Shown: positions 1 to 7,135 of the stretch, in pieces
Numbering within the stretch: position 1 is the first letter of the stretch
Layout of the letters: every line of letters starts with the position of its first letter
Virus record (IMG/VR): IMGVR_UViG_3300042938_000400
Coordinates: 1-25,158 of that record
Origin: a virus
DNA: 25,158 nt
Strand: one strand, 5' to 3'
Made by a program: the position numbers and the translations under genes
The notes under the pieces: generated by a model
Databases searched by the model: none
What the model saw: only the letters and a program-made list of their open reading frames with translations
Told to the model about the DNA's origin: nothing

Positions 1-212
1 GTTTTTATACCTATCTTATCGTTATCTTTATCCTCAATAACTTTAATGATTTGAGTTCCCTTTGAGCCTTTGATAACTGTTCCGCCTACTTCTTTAACCT
101 GTAAAAAGGTTAGCCATTCTGTAGATTGAAAACCTGACATTGCTAATACTAGCGCATTTTGACCTTTATATTCCTGACCAGTTAGGTAATTGATTTGAGT
201 TTTTAGTTCCAT
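1..212 (-). CDS. ArdC-like antirestriction / ssDNA-binding protein, N-terminal part (partial at left edge)
   Basis: Read on the minus strand, an ATG at 212-210 follows an AGGAGC ribosome site with ordinary spacing. It opens a frame of about 70 codons that leaves the window without a stop. The peptide begins MELKTQINYLTGQEYKGQNA, then shows a WLTF motif, a lysine/valine stretch leading to GG, and a KGSKGTQ turn. This order (TG..Y.G.NAL, WLTF.Q..E.GG.V.KG.KGT) is the signature of the N-terminal ArdC domain (DUF1738 family), known from plasmid antirestriction proteins that bind single-stranded DNA and from phage early genes. The C-terminal peptidase-like part, if present, is outside the window. 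The start lies almost directly on the domain, so the usual longer N-terminus with a PW motif is missing. The gene is divergent from the virion genes, as expected for an early or middle gene shielding incoming DNA. The function is inferred from the family. Confidence 0.72.
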   Translation of the reverse strand, partial: MELKTQINYLTGQEYKGQNALVLAMSGFQSTEWLTFLQVKEVGGTVIKGSKGTQIIKVIEDKDNDKIGIK

Positions 213-234
213 TTTATTGCTCCTTTTCTTTTTT

Positions 235-262
235 AAGATATTTACTTTTATTTCAATATCTT
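235..262. repeat. Inverted repeat AAGATATT / AATATCTT, operator or 5' leader hairpin candidate
   Basis: Two perfect 8-base arms (235-242 and 255-262) are separated by 12 bases. The repeat lies between the TATAAT of the leftward promoter and its start codon, overlapping the expected +1. It could be a repressor operator or form a leader hairpin. It is AT-only apart from one G-C pair, so an RNA stem would be weak and the operator reading is somewhat better. Confidence 0.4.
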
Positions 263-270
263 ATATTTAT

Positions 271-298
271 ATTATACCTTATCAATTACACGATGCAA
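271..298 (-). promoter_or_regulatory. Candidate sigma70-type promoter for the leftward ArdC-like gene
   Basis: On the minus strand TTGCAT (298-293) is followed after 16 bases by a perfect TATAAT (276-271). The start codon of the leftward gene lies about 60 bases downstream, and an inverted repeat sits at the expected transcription start. No other gene could use it in this direction. Confidence 0.5.
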
Positions 299-300
299 GT

Positions 301-353
301 ATTAAAACAATAAAAGTTGATAATAACAATAAATTGATTTCAGATACTTGACA
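301..353 (+). repeat. Direct repeat, copy 1, ending in TTGACA (interrupted by extra bases)
   Basis: This copy reads attaaaacaa, taaaa, gttgataata, about 18 extra bases, then atacttgaca. It matches copy 2 at 457-490 almost base for base apart from the insertion. TTGACA at 348-353 is a consensus -35 box, but no good -10 box follows at 16-18 bases, so it could be a protein-binding repeat instead. Confidence 0.5.
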
Positions 354-456
354 TATGCAATATAGGGGTGGATTTATTTTAGCTATTTTATTTATGTATA
401 TTTATGCAACCTAATGCATGGATATGCCGACACCTATGGCTTACCAATTGCCCTAT

Positions 457-491
457 ATTAAAACAACAAAGTTGATAGTAATACTTGACAT
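457..491 (+). repeat. Direct repeat, copy 2, ending in TTGACA
   Basis: This is the compact copy of the element at 301-353: attaaaacaa, caaa, gttgatagta, atacttgacat. TTGACA lies at 485-490. A weak -10 candidate GAATAT (510-515) stands 19 bases away, so promoter activity is possible but not well supported. Confidence 0.5.
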
Positions 492-527
492 CCTGTTAAT
501 CCGCTGTCCGAATATCCTGTTTATTTA

Positions 528-565
528 GGGACTAGCCTAATGCTAGGATAACCTAGCCCAGTCCC
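528..565. repeat. Nested hairpin GGGACT ... GCTAGG-ATAA-CCTAGC ... AGTCCC
   Basis: The inner stem GCTAGG/CCTAGC (542-547, 552-557) closes an ATAA loop. It is nested inside outer arms GGGACT (528-533) and AGTCCC (560-565), with an asymmetric internal loop of 8 versus 2 bases. No T-run follows on either strand, so it is not a standard terminator. Confidence 0.5.
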
Positions 566-858
566 TGCCTCAGGTCAAGCCTGCCTAACCTGCTCCAGAT
601 ATTCAGGCATACCCAGTTCTCCCCAGACAGGGGTCCTTCTATATATATACTACCTGAACGGCATTTTTTCAAGTATTTAGCAGTCCGATTCTTAAAAAAC
701 CCACCTATCCCCCTTGTATTCTGGACAAACCTATACAGGACTTACAGGACAAAGAGGGTAGGAATATATAGGGACATAGGTACAAAAACTGTCCCTTATA
801 AAAACATTCTAGAACAACAAATAGGTGGTGTCCGTAGATGGGTCGAGTGGGAGGTATA

Positions 859-915
859 GTAAAGGCATACAGGTCGCTGCAGCCCCTAAGGGCAGCGAGC
901 GAACGGTACCTTTAC
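859..915. repeat. Large imperfect hairpin with GC-rich core
   Basis: The core arms TCGCTG (874-879) and CAGCGA (893-898) enclose CCC (883-885) and GGG (890-892). Outer arms GTAAAGG (859-865) and CCTTTAC (909-915) pair around an internal loop. There is no T-tract on either side and no tRNA-like arm set. It may be a structured leader RNA, a DNA structure used in packaging or replication, or a protein-binding site. Confidence 0.45.
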
Positions 916-1215
916 ATAAATCCACAACTATGTAAAAATATAAACAAACTATAAAGCATAAATAAAAGAATGCAAGATTATGTTTTTTACAAAACAATAA
1001 TAACAATAAACCCCAATATGGGCTAATAGTGAGAGGGTGGATCATAAATGAAATCCTGTTCGATGATGGTGTGTGATTATTCAGAGTATCCCACTTTTTT
1101 AAAAGGGGCAATTCTCGTCATAAAAAAACACATACCTATCCCAGCTTCCTCCTAAGGTGAGTGTCAACTCTCGAAAGGATCAAGGTCCACTCTCTCATTC
1201 TTTTAAAGGAGGAAT

Positions 1216-1743
1216 ATGAGTCATATAAGCAATCAATGGGAATCTTATGCTAACTGGTTGATACTGGAACCAGGGCAGAAGGAAAGGCTTAGCCTTCCTA
1301 AGACTAAGGAAGAGTATGCCCAAGGCAATAACGTTTCTGTCCGAACTTTAAGAAGATGGCAGAATGACCCTATGTTCAAGGCTCTTGTAGAGAAGAAGCT
1401 CGCAGTAAAGGTTAATAGTGAGATATCAGCGGTGTCGGTTGATGGAACCCCTCTACAACTTGAAGAAGAAGAAATAAAATCTTCTGACGAAGATGAATAC
1501 ATCCAAATAAAATCAACACTAATTAAAGGAGCATTAACAGGTGACCCAAAGTATCTCGACTTATACTTCAAGACTTACGGCAAAGATTTCGTTGCAGAGG
1601 AAGCGGCTGCAAGGACTTCGGATCTCGCTGGCTTATCCCTTGATGAACTTATTATCGACTCCATTACACTTCTTGGTGAAGCCAATGTTATGGATTATCT
1701 CAGGTCCAAAGGTTACGAAGTCAGTTTTTCAAATAGTGAATAA
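1216..1743 (+). CDS. Terminase small subunit candidate
   Basis: This 175-aa protein should recognise phage DNA and hand it to the large terminase. Residues about 29-50 (TKEEYAQGNNVSVRTLRRWQ) form a helix-turn-helix of the type found at the N-terminus of small terminases: an acidic helix, a turn, and a VS.RTLRRWQ recognition helix followed by DPMF. The middle (82-94) is acidic. The C-terminal half contains GDPKYLDLYFKTYG and a predicted helical tail, which would fit oligomerisation. The start has an excellent ribosome site (AAAGGAGG, 5 bases before ATG). It is the first gene of the rightward block, and TerL follows two genes later, which supports the call. A plain DNA-binding regulator is the main alternative. 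Confidence 0.72.
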   Translation: MSHISNQWESYANWLILEPGQKERLSLPKTKEEYAQGNNVSVRTLRRWQNDPMFKALVEKKLAVKVNSEISAVSVDGTPLQLEEEEIKSSDEDEYIQIKSTLIKGALTGDPKYLDLYFKTYGKDFVAEEAAARTSDLAGLSLDELIIDSITLLGEANVMDYLRSKGYEVSFSNSE

Positions 1744-1768
1744 CATCAGAAAGGAAGTTATTGAACCT

Positions 1769-2056
1769 ATGTTTAAAAATATGGATGATTTAAGAAATTT
1801 TATATTTGAACAATCTAAAACGATTGTAGGAGAAAACGGTTTAATCGGCTCTGCTGTTGTAGTATTTGAGTTTATTGATGAACGTGGTAATGCTGGTTAT
1901 TCTTTATTAAGACCTACAGGTACTGACTGGAATGACTCATTAACTTTATTATTTAGATCAGCAGAAGTTATAAAACAATCCTATGAAGATGGAACAGGTG
2001 TTAGAAGTAACGATGAGGATGATGAAGACGATGAATTTAACCCAGACTATTTCTGA
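1769..2056 (+). CDS. Small acidic-tailed protein of unknown function between TerS and TerL
   Basis: I do not recognise this 95-aa protein. The frame is open further upstream, but the best start is the ATG at 1769, 26 bases after the TerS stop, with AAGGAAG about 12 bases before it; the ATG at 1781 is an alternative. The N-terminal 70 residues look like a compact alpha/beta domain (GSAVVVFEFIDERGNAGYSL, then a helix with LLFRSAEVIKQSY). The last 17 residues are strongly acidic (NDEDDEDDEFNPDYF). The 3' end overlaps the start region of TerL in another frame. The position between the terminase genes suggests a packaging accessory role, but that is inference from location only. Confidence 0.6.
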   Translation: MFKNMDDLRNFIFEQSKTIVGENGLIGSAVVVFEFIDERGNAGYSLLRPTGTDWNDSLTLLFRSAEVIKQSYEDGTGVRSNDEDDEDDEFNPDYF

Positions 2057-3743
2057 TTATCAGATATCTAGACAAAAACAAAAACTATGGGTAGAACTAG
2101 AATGGCGTAAGTGTGCTGCTGATAAAAAATACTTTATGCGTAACTACGTATTTATTCAAGTACAACCAAAATGGGATGTAAGAGGAAGAACTCAATTTGA
2201 TTTATTTGATTATCAAGAAGAAGCATTAGATACCTGGAATGATAATCGTTTCACTATCATTGTAAAGGCTCGTCAGTTAGGTTATACTACTCTGGCCATG
2301 GCAGACATATTATGGCATTGCCTATTCCAACCTGGATCAAATCTATTATTAGTATCAAAGAATCAAGACTCAGCAAATAAAAACTTAGGCATGGTAAAGT
2401 TCATGTATCAATTTTTACCTCAATGGATAAAAGAAAGAGGACCTCGTTTAGAAAAAGCAGCTGAGTATAAATTAGAATTTGAATTTGCAGATGGCATGAA
2501 ATGTCAAGTTAAATCATTTGCTGGTACAGAAACAGCGGGTGCTGGTGAAACTGCAACTATGGTAGTACTTGATGAGTTCGCTCTTATGGAAGATCCAAGT
2601 AATACATATAGAACTATCATGCCTACTACTGACGCTGGTGGTAAAATATTAATTATCTCTACTGCTAGAGGTGCATATAATGAATTCGCTAAAATATATA
2701 AAAATGCAAAAAACAAAGTAAATCAATTTGTTCCATTATTTCAACCATGGTCAGCATCTAAATTAATTACTATAAAAGAATATGAAGCAAAGCGTAGAGA
2801 GTTCTCGGCAAACCCTTGGGAATTCTATTCAGAATATCCATCAAACGATGTAGAGGCTTTTAGAGAGTCAGGTAATCCACGTTTTATAAACTTACCTCAT
2901 GACGCTGATGAAATGATTTATAGAGGTTATTTAAAAGAAGATGATAGAGAAATAGTTTTTGTTCTTGATGATGAAGGTCCACTACACATATCAGAATATC
3001 CAGATGACGATTTAAGATATTTTATAGGAGCTGACCCTGCACAAGGTAAAGGTGGAGACTATTCAACAGCACATGTATTAACCTCTGATATAGATAACGT
3101 TCCTAGAATTATAGCATACTATCAAAGTAATACCACAGAGCCAGTTGACTGGGCATTAGATATTGATAGACTTGGTAGATTTTTTTCAGGAAAAGATTCT
3201 GCAGCATTATTAGCAGTTGAAGATCAAGGTGGTCAAGGTCAACTACCTATAAATGAATTACATAGAAATTTAAATTATCCTAACCCATATGTATTTAGAC
3301 CAACAGGTAGAAGAGGCACAAAGTATTCAGATAGATTATTTTCATTTCCAATGACTGCTGATCGTAGAAGAATGGTTATAGATAAACTAGCAGACTACTT
3401 AATAAATCTAGATACACCTAATCCATCAATAAGAGGAGTTTATAAAGGACTATTAGAAGAGTTACATCAATTCGTTAGACAAGAACTACCTTCAGGAGGA
3501 GTTAGGTATGCAGCAGACTATGGATGTCATGACGACTTAGTTATGTCTTTAGCCATAGCACTATGGTCATTAACAGAAAACTTAGATATAACCGCCCCAA
3601 TAAAAGTTAATAATGATAATACTATAGTTGTAGAGTTTACAAAGATGCGTGATATTCGTAAGAAGATGATAGCAGATGCGGAGCTTGTACAACAAGAAGC
3701 CTGGGAGAGTTTCTCTTTAGGCGGAGGTATGTCATATGATTAA
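2031..3743 (+). CDS. Terminase large subunit (ATPase and nuclease)
   Basis: This is the motor that pumps DNA into the procapsid and cuts it. Numbering from ATG 2031 (570 aa), the ATPase shows a Walker A-like KARQLGYTT (79-87), Walker B VVLDE (178-182) and a coupling motif IIST (208-211). The C-terminal RNase H-like nuclease shows GADPAQGKGGDYS with Asp335 and Asp343, a VEDQGGQGQ strand with Glu397, and GCHDDLVMS with Asp501/502. All key residues are present. The start is uncertain: in-frame ATGs occur at 1983, 1989, 2013, 2019, 2022 and 2031. I prefer 2031 because the earlier codons are a shadow of the upstream gene's acidic tail, but 2013, with GAAG just before it, is also possible. The gene overlaps the preceding one by 26 bases, suggesting translational coupling. 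Confidence 0.95.
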   Translation: MNLTQTISDYQISRQKQKLWVELEWRKCAADKKYFMRNYVFIQVQPKWDVRGRTQFDLFDYQEEALDTWNDNRFTIIVKARQLGYTTLAMADILWHCLFQPGSNLLLVSKNQDSANKNLGMVKFMYQFLPQWIKERGPRLEKAAEYKLEFEFADGMKCQVKSFAGTETAGAGETATMVVLDEFALMEDPSNTYRTIMPTTDAGGKILIISTARGAYNEFAKIYKNAKNKVNQFVPLFQPWSASKLITIKEYEAKRREFSANPWEFYSEYPSNDVEAFRESGNPRFINLPHDADEMIYRGYLKEDDREIVFVLDDEGPLHISEYPDDDLRYFIGADPAQGKGGDYSTAHVLTSDIDNVPRIIAYYQSNTTEPVDWALDIDRLGRFFSGKDSAALLAVEDQGGQGQLPINELHRNLNYPNPYVFRPTGRRGTKYSDRLFSFPMTADRRRMVIDKLADYLINLDTPNPSIRGVYKGLLEELHQFVRQELPSGGVRYAADYGCHDDLVMSLAIALWSLTENLDITAPIKVNNDNTIVVEFTKMRDIRKKMIADAELVQQEAWESFSLGGGMSYD

Positions 3744-3780
3744 ACCAACCACAACCCACAAACTAACAAGAAGGAATTAA

Positions 3781-5715
3781 ATGAAAAAATTTACATTAAA
3801 TGATAAACAGATGTTACTGCGTGATGCCATTAGGAGAATGGACCCTTTACATCAACACTGGAAGATTTTAGAAGGCTTATACAGAACAGGTATGAGGAGA
3901 GATTTAAATGCAAGAGACTTTGCAGATTTAACACCAACTCCAATCCCTGGCAACATACTTAAAACAATAAATTATATACTACCACATATTTCATTAATGG
4001 TTACTAGTATTGTTTCTAGAGACCCGCAGATGCTAGTTGTACCTATCGGAGGAAAAGATAACACAGCAGAAGACAACGCTACCTTCGCACAGGCAGTACT
4101 ACAATATTTTTGGAAAAGAACAAATGCAACTGACGATGTAAAATCTGCTACAGAAGATATGATTAAGTTAGGTAATGGATTTTGTAAAGTTGGTTGGGAT
4201 TATGTAGCAAATGAATATAAAGAAAGTCCATCAGATCTAACTATGGATGAAGCATTAATGGAAGTAGACCAAGCAGAAGCAATAAATAAAGACGGAGGAT
4301 TTGCTCCAGAGACAAGTGATTTATCAGCAAAAAATAAAGCACAATCTACATATGAGACAGTTGAATCAGATGATCCATTTGTTGAGTATGTATCACCTTA
4401 TGATATGTTCGTTTCAAGAGATGCAAGAAGATTAGATTCAGCAAGATGGGTATGTCAGAGATTAAGATTACCATATGAAGATGTTAGAGAAAAATATGGA
4501 GAAGATGTAAATCTATCAGTAGATGCAACTATCGCTTCAGATGCTTTAGTATCTACTTATTTAAACGGTCAAACTACTTTACCTGAAGTTTTATCTTATG
4601 TAGTTCTATATGAATTCTACGACTTACTAACAAGAGAGTTAACAGTATTTCAAATAGATGCTTCAGAACCATTATTTGAAGGTCCAATTCCTTATCAGAA
4701 TAGATACTCACCATTTGTTCACTTCAGAAACTATAATGATGGTGGTATGCAGTTCTGGTCATTTGGAGATTTAGAAAACATTGCAGGTATTCAATTAATG
4801 TTAGGTGAAGTTACAAGAGCACAGATCGATGACTTAAAGAGAAGTGGTAATAAATATGCTGTAAGAAAGCGCCACATGACTCCAGAGTTAAAGAAACAAT
4901 TAGAATCACCAATACCAGATCAGGTAGTTGTATTTGATATACCAGAAGCTTCTAGCTTAGATGATGTAGTAAGACCACTATCAAGACAAGCAACTCCTTC
5001 TGATGCATATGCAATGGATGGAAAACTACAAGATGCAATGATGCAGGTATTAGGTATCAATGACTTCCAAGCAGGTGGAGTTGGAGCAGATAGAATGTCT
5101 GCAACTGCTGCCGCAGTAGTAGATGGTGTTGCAACATTAAGAGCACAAGATAAATTAGCAGCATTAGAAACTGCAATATCAGGAATTGGTTTAAGAGTTT
5201 TACTTCTATGCCAAGAGTTCTTAGATGAGCAGAGAGCAGTTAGAATTGCTGGACCAAACGGATCTATGTGGCTAAATGTATCACCATCAGATATCTATGG
5301 AGAATTTAAAGTCTCTGTAGAAGGTGGTTCTACAAGAGCATTAAATCCAGCAACAAGAGCACAGAGAGGTATACAAACTCTACAGGCTGTAATACCTGCA
5401 CTTACTCAACTAGGATATGACCCAACTAATGCATTGAGAATGGCAATTAAAGATTTAGGATACGATCCTAACTTCATGCTTGTTCCAGCTCAGCAACCAG
5501 AAGAACTTGCTATAGATCAGCAAGTACCTCAAGAGATACCTATGGTAGAACAACCCCCAATGGAGCAACCTCCACTGGAACAACAGAACATGACTCTAGA
5601 TGAGTTAATGGCTGGTATGAATCCTAATGCAGGCTTAGCGCCTGCACAGGCTATAGCAGAAGAATTTGGTGGACCAGGAGTTCCTGGTGCATCAAATGGC
5701 GGATTACAACTGTAA
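3781..5715 (+). CDS. Portal protein
   Basis: This 644-aa protein follows TerL and precedes scaffold and capsid, the canonical portal position. It should form the dodecameric vertex through which DNA enters and leaves the head. The N-terminal third has the portal-like pattern of a helical opening with HW..LE.LYRTG, then NILKTINYILPHI and IVSRDPQMLVVP (about 59-88), then a helix ending in GNGFCKVGWDY (about 131-141). A long mixed core follows, with YVSPYDMFVS and a conserved R/W-rich strand. The last 70 residues are Pro/Gln/Glu-rich and then Gly-rich, probably disordered. The length fits podovirus portals of the P22 and environmental types. The start has AAGGA about 7 bases upstream. Family assignment rests on position and general pattern rather than one diagnostic motif. 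Confidence 0.85.
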   Translation: MKKFTLNDKQMLLRDAIRRMDPLHQHWKILEGLYRTGMRRDLNARDFADLTPTPIPGNILKTINYILPHISLMVTSIVSRDPQMLVVPIGGKDNTAEDNATFAQAVLQYFWKRTNATDDVKSATEDMIKLGNGFCKVGWDYVANEYKESPSDLTMDEALMEVDQAEAINKDGGFAPETSDLSAKNKAQSTYETVESDDPFVEYVSPYDMFVSRDARRLDSARWVCQRLRLPYEDVREKYGEDVNLSVDATIASDALVSTYLNGQTTLPEVLSYVVLYEFYDLLTRELTVFQIDASEPLFEGPIPYQNRYSPFVHFRNYNDGGMQFWSFGDLENIAGIQLMLGEVTRAQIDDLKRSGNKYAVRKRHMTPELKKQLESPIPDQVVVFDIPEASSLDDVVRPLSRQATPSDAYAMDGKLQDAMMQVLGINDFQAGGVGADRMSATAAAVVDGVATLRAQDKLAALETAISGIGLRVLLLCQEFLDEQRAVRIAGPNGSMWLNVSPSDIYGEFKVSVEGGSTRALNPATRAQRGIQTLQAVIPALTQLGYDPTNALRMAIKDLGYDPNFMLVPAQQPEELAIDQQVPQEIPMVEQPPMEQPPLEQQNMTLDELMAGMNPNAGLAPAQAIAEEFGGPGVPGASNGGLQL

Positions 5716-5728
5716 AGGAGATGATAAT

Positions 5729-5968
5729 ATGATGCCAGATAGAGAAGCAAAAAAGAAAGCACTTGACATAATGATCGTTATGGGTGGCAAACCTAAAGAT
5801 GATAGTTATGATAAAGACTCATATGAGGATAAAGAAGAAGGCAGTCATGATAAGTGCAAATGCTCATGTTGCGGTATGCCTTGCCCTAAGTGCTCTAAAG
5901 AATCTGACGAAGACTCTGAAGATGATTCTGAAGAAGAATCTGACGAAGACTCTGAAGATTACAAATAA
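5729..5968 (+). CDS. 79-aa cysteine-cluster protein with acidic tail, unknown function
   Basis: I do not recognise a family. The start at 5729 (or the adjacent ATG 5732) has AAGGAG 8 bases before it, 14 bases after the portal stop. Residues 1-40 are charged and helical. Residues 43-55 hold six cysteines in 13 positions (CKCSCCGMPCPKC), with His40 nearby, which suggests one or two bound zinc ions. Residues 57-77 are an acidic Ser/Asp/Glu run encoded by a perfect 26-base DNA repeat (5898-5923 and 5934-5959). Location between portal and scaffold suggests a role in head assembly or packaging. The zinc reading and any such role are inference. The cysteine spacing (C-x-C-x-C-C-x3-C-x2-C) does not match a classical zinc ribbon. 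Confidence 0.7.
   Translation: MMPDREAKKKALDIMIVMGGKPKDDSYDKDSYEDKEEGSHDKCKCSCCGMPCPKCSKESDEDSEDDSEEESDEDSEDYK
5898..5959 (+). repeat. Perfect 26-base direct repeat inside the acidic tail
   Basis: The 26 bases at 5898-5923 recur exactly at 5934-5959, offset by 36 bases (12 codons), so the reading frame is kept. The product is a repeated ESDEDSED segment. It probably arose by slippage or a small tandem duplication. Related GAT/TCT/GAA runs occur again at about 6210-6300 in the next gene. Confidence 0.75.
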
Positions 5969-6001
5969 TCTTTAAAACACCCCAACACCAACTAATAGTG
6001 A

Positions 6002-6017
6002 AGGTGTATACACACCT
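6002..6017. repeat. Intergenic hairpin AGGTGT-ATAC-ACACCT
   Basis: A perfect 6-base stem with a 4-base loop lies in the 131-base gap between the cysteine-cluster gene and the scaffold gene. No T-run follows, so it is not a clear terminator. It may be an RNA processing or stability element in the leader of the scaffold/capsid genes, or an operator. Confidence 0.45.
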
Positions 6018-6099
6018 GAAAACTAATATTCGAATAAGGTAATATGAGAATCGAGGCCATCGACACTCTCAAAGGGACCACTCGAGAAATGGAGAAATA

Positions 6100-7092
6100 A
6101 TGGAAAAAGAAATGACGCTAGAAGACGCTATCAATGAAGCGATTAAAGAAGTTGCACCTGAAGAGGATAATGCAACTGAAGTAACAGAAGATGAGGATTT
6201 AGTAGATTTAGAATCTACAGAAGATTCCTCAGAAGATGAAGAAGGTGAAGACCTTGAAGCATCTGACGATTCTGAAGATTCTGAAGAAAGCGAAGAGCCT
6301 GATACTAATAATTATATCGTTAAGGTAGACGGAGAAGAGTACAAAGTAACTTTAGATGAATTAAAGTCTGGATACTCAAGGCAGGCTCACTATACTAAAT
6401 CTATGCAATCTCTTAAAGAAGAGAGAGAGTTATTTCAAACAGAAATTTCTCAATATCAAGAAACCCTAGAACAGCTGTCTTCACTAGACACTGCATGGGA
6501 AACAAATCCAGTATCAGTTCTTACGAACCTACTAAGTTCAACAGAGAATCCATCCTACTTCCTCGGATTAGTAATAAAAGAGGCAGCAGCAAATGATCTC
6601 TTAACTCCAGAAGCACTTCAATACTTTGGTATTGATAGGGAGACAAAGAACGTATGGGCTCAAGAAACAGAAATGGACAGGCTTAAAAAACAACTTGCAG
6701 AAAGAGAAGACGTTGAGAGACTTCGACAAGAGCAAGAATTAGATAAGATTCAAGAATCAAAAGTTAAAGATGCTATACAAGTATATGATAATCAAATTAC
6801 TGACATTATTCAAACTGAAGGATTAGATTTACCAACAGTTAGAGATAGACAGGAATTTAAAGTATCTATATTGACATATGCAAATGAAAATGGTATTCTA
6901 GATCTTAAAAAAGCCTACGCTGCTATGATGTATGAAAATAGCAGAGCAAAAGGAAAAGTTGCTAATCCTAAAAAACAAGCAACAAAGGTGGTTTCACGAA
7001 AGAGCGCTGGCGGATCCAGTGTTTCTCAAGTAAGCAATCCTAAAGATTTAAGATCCTTAATACAGGATACTATGAAGGATATAGATTTTTAA
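6100..7092 (+). CDS. Head scaffolding protein
   Basis: This 330-aa, highly acidic protein lies between portal and capsid genes. Residues 18-68 are a long Glu/Asp/Ser run. Residues 71-110 carry a pattern common to phage scaffold proteins: YIVKVDGEEYKVTLDEL, then SGYSRQAHYTKSMQ and an EER helix. A Gln/Glu-rich coiled coil continues to about 245. The C-terminus switches to basic (KGKVANPKKQATKVVSRK, about 285-302) and ends in a short helix; scaffolds usually bind coat protein through such basic ends. It should guide procapsid assembly and leave before maturation. No protease is visible nearby, so exit rather than cleavage is more likely. ATG 6100 has GGAG 7 bases before it. A second ATG at 6112 is less likely. 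Confidence 0.78.
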   Translation: MEKEMTLEDAINEAIKEVAPEEDNATEVTEDEDLVDLESTEDSSEDEEGEDLEASDDSEDSEESEEPDTNNYIVKVDGEEYKVTLDELKSGYSRQAHYTKSMQSLKEERELFQTEISQYQETLEQLSSLDTAWETNPVSVLTNLLSSTENPSYFLGLVIKEAAANDLLTPEALQYFGIDRETKNVWAQETEMDRLKKQLAEREDVERLRQEQELDKIQESKVKDAIQVYDNQITDIIQTEGLDLPTVRDRQEFKVSILTYANENGILDLKKAYAAMMYENSRAKGKVANPKKQATKVVSRKSAGGSSVSQVSNPKDLRSLIQDTMKDIDF

Positions 7093-7135
7093 ATCTCTCT
7101 GGCCCCTAAATTACTAAAAAAAGGAAGGTAAACAA

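Larger units (their letters stand above)
213..1215. other. Divergent non-coding control region between leftward and rightward genes
   Basis: About 1 kb separates the leftward ArdC-like gene from the rightward packaging genes, and no convincing gene is visible on either strand. It holds the leftward promoter, two TTGACA-containing direct repeats (301-353, 457-491), several GC-rich hairpins (528-565, 621-633, 771-795, 859-915), a long-range 8-base inverted repeat (701-708 and 821-828) and many GTCC/GGAC words between 506 and 833. Part of it looks richer in G+C than the flanking genes. The position just ahead of the small terminase candidate makes it a plausible place for late-promoter control, a packaging-initiation (pac/cos) site or an origin. 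None of these can be proved here. The last 200 bases probably form a long leader for the packaging operon. Confidence 0.6.

Noticed and set aside
874-898. Strong GC-rich hairpin considered as an intrinsic terminator
   Set aside because: No T-run follows on either strand, so it was listed as a structural repeat.
841-920. Possible tRNA or tRNA-like element around the GC-rich hairpin
   Set aside because: No acceptor, anticodon or T-arm set can be assembled, and there is no GGTTCGA-type T-loop.
809-1111. Minus-strand frame of 100 codons in the control region, with a leucine- and phenylalanine-rich hydrophobic stretch
   Set aside because: It needs a TTG start without a convincing ribosome site. 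The hydrophobicity is what AT-rich non-coding DNA gives, and it runs through the 859-915 hairpin.
1048-1155. Plus-strand 35-codon ORF starting MKSCSMMV
   Set aside because: A GAGGG lies about 10 bases upstream, but the peptide has no recognisable pattern and sits in the probable leader of the packaging operon. Conservation would be needed.
1541-1768. Upstream extension of the small acidic-protein frame inside TerS
   Set aside because: The extension overlaps TerS codons, lacks a ribosome site and is made of shadow sequence; ATG 1769 follows the TerS stop with a usable site.
5784-5975. Lys/Met-rich frame overlapping the cysteine-cluster gene
   Set aside because: It is the shadow of the acidic repeat in another frame, and its start has no good site.
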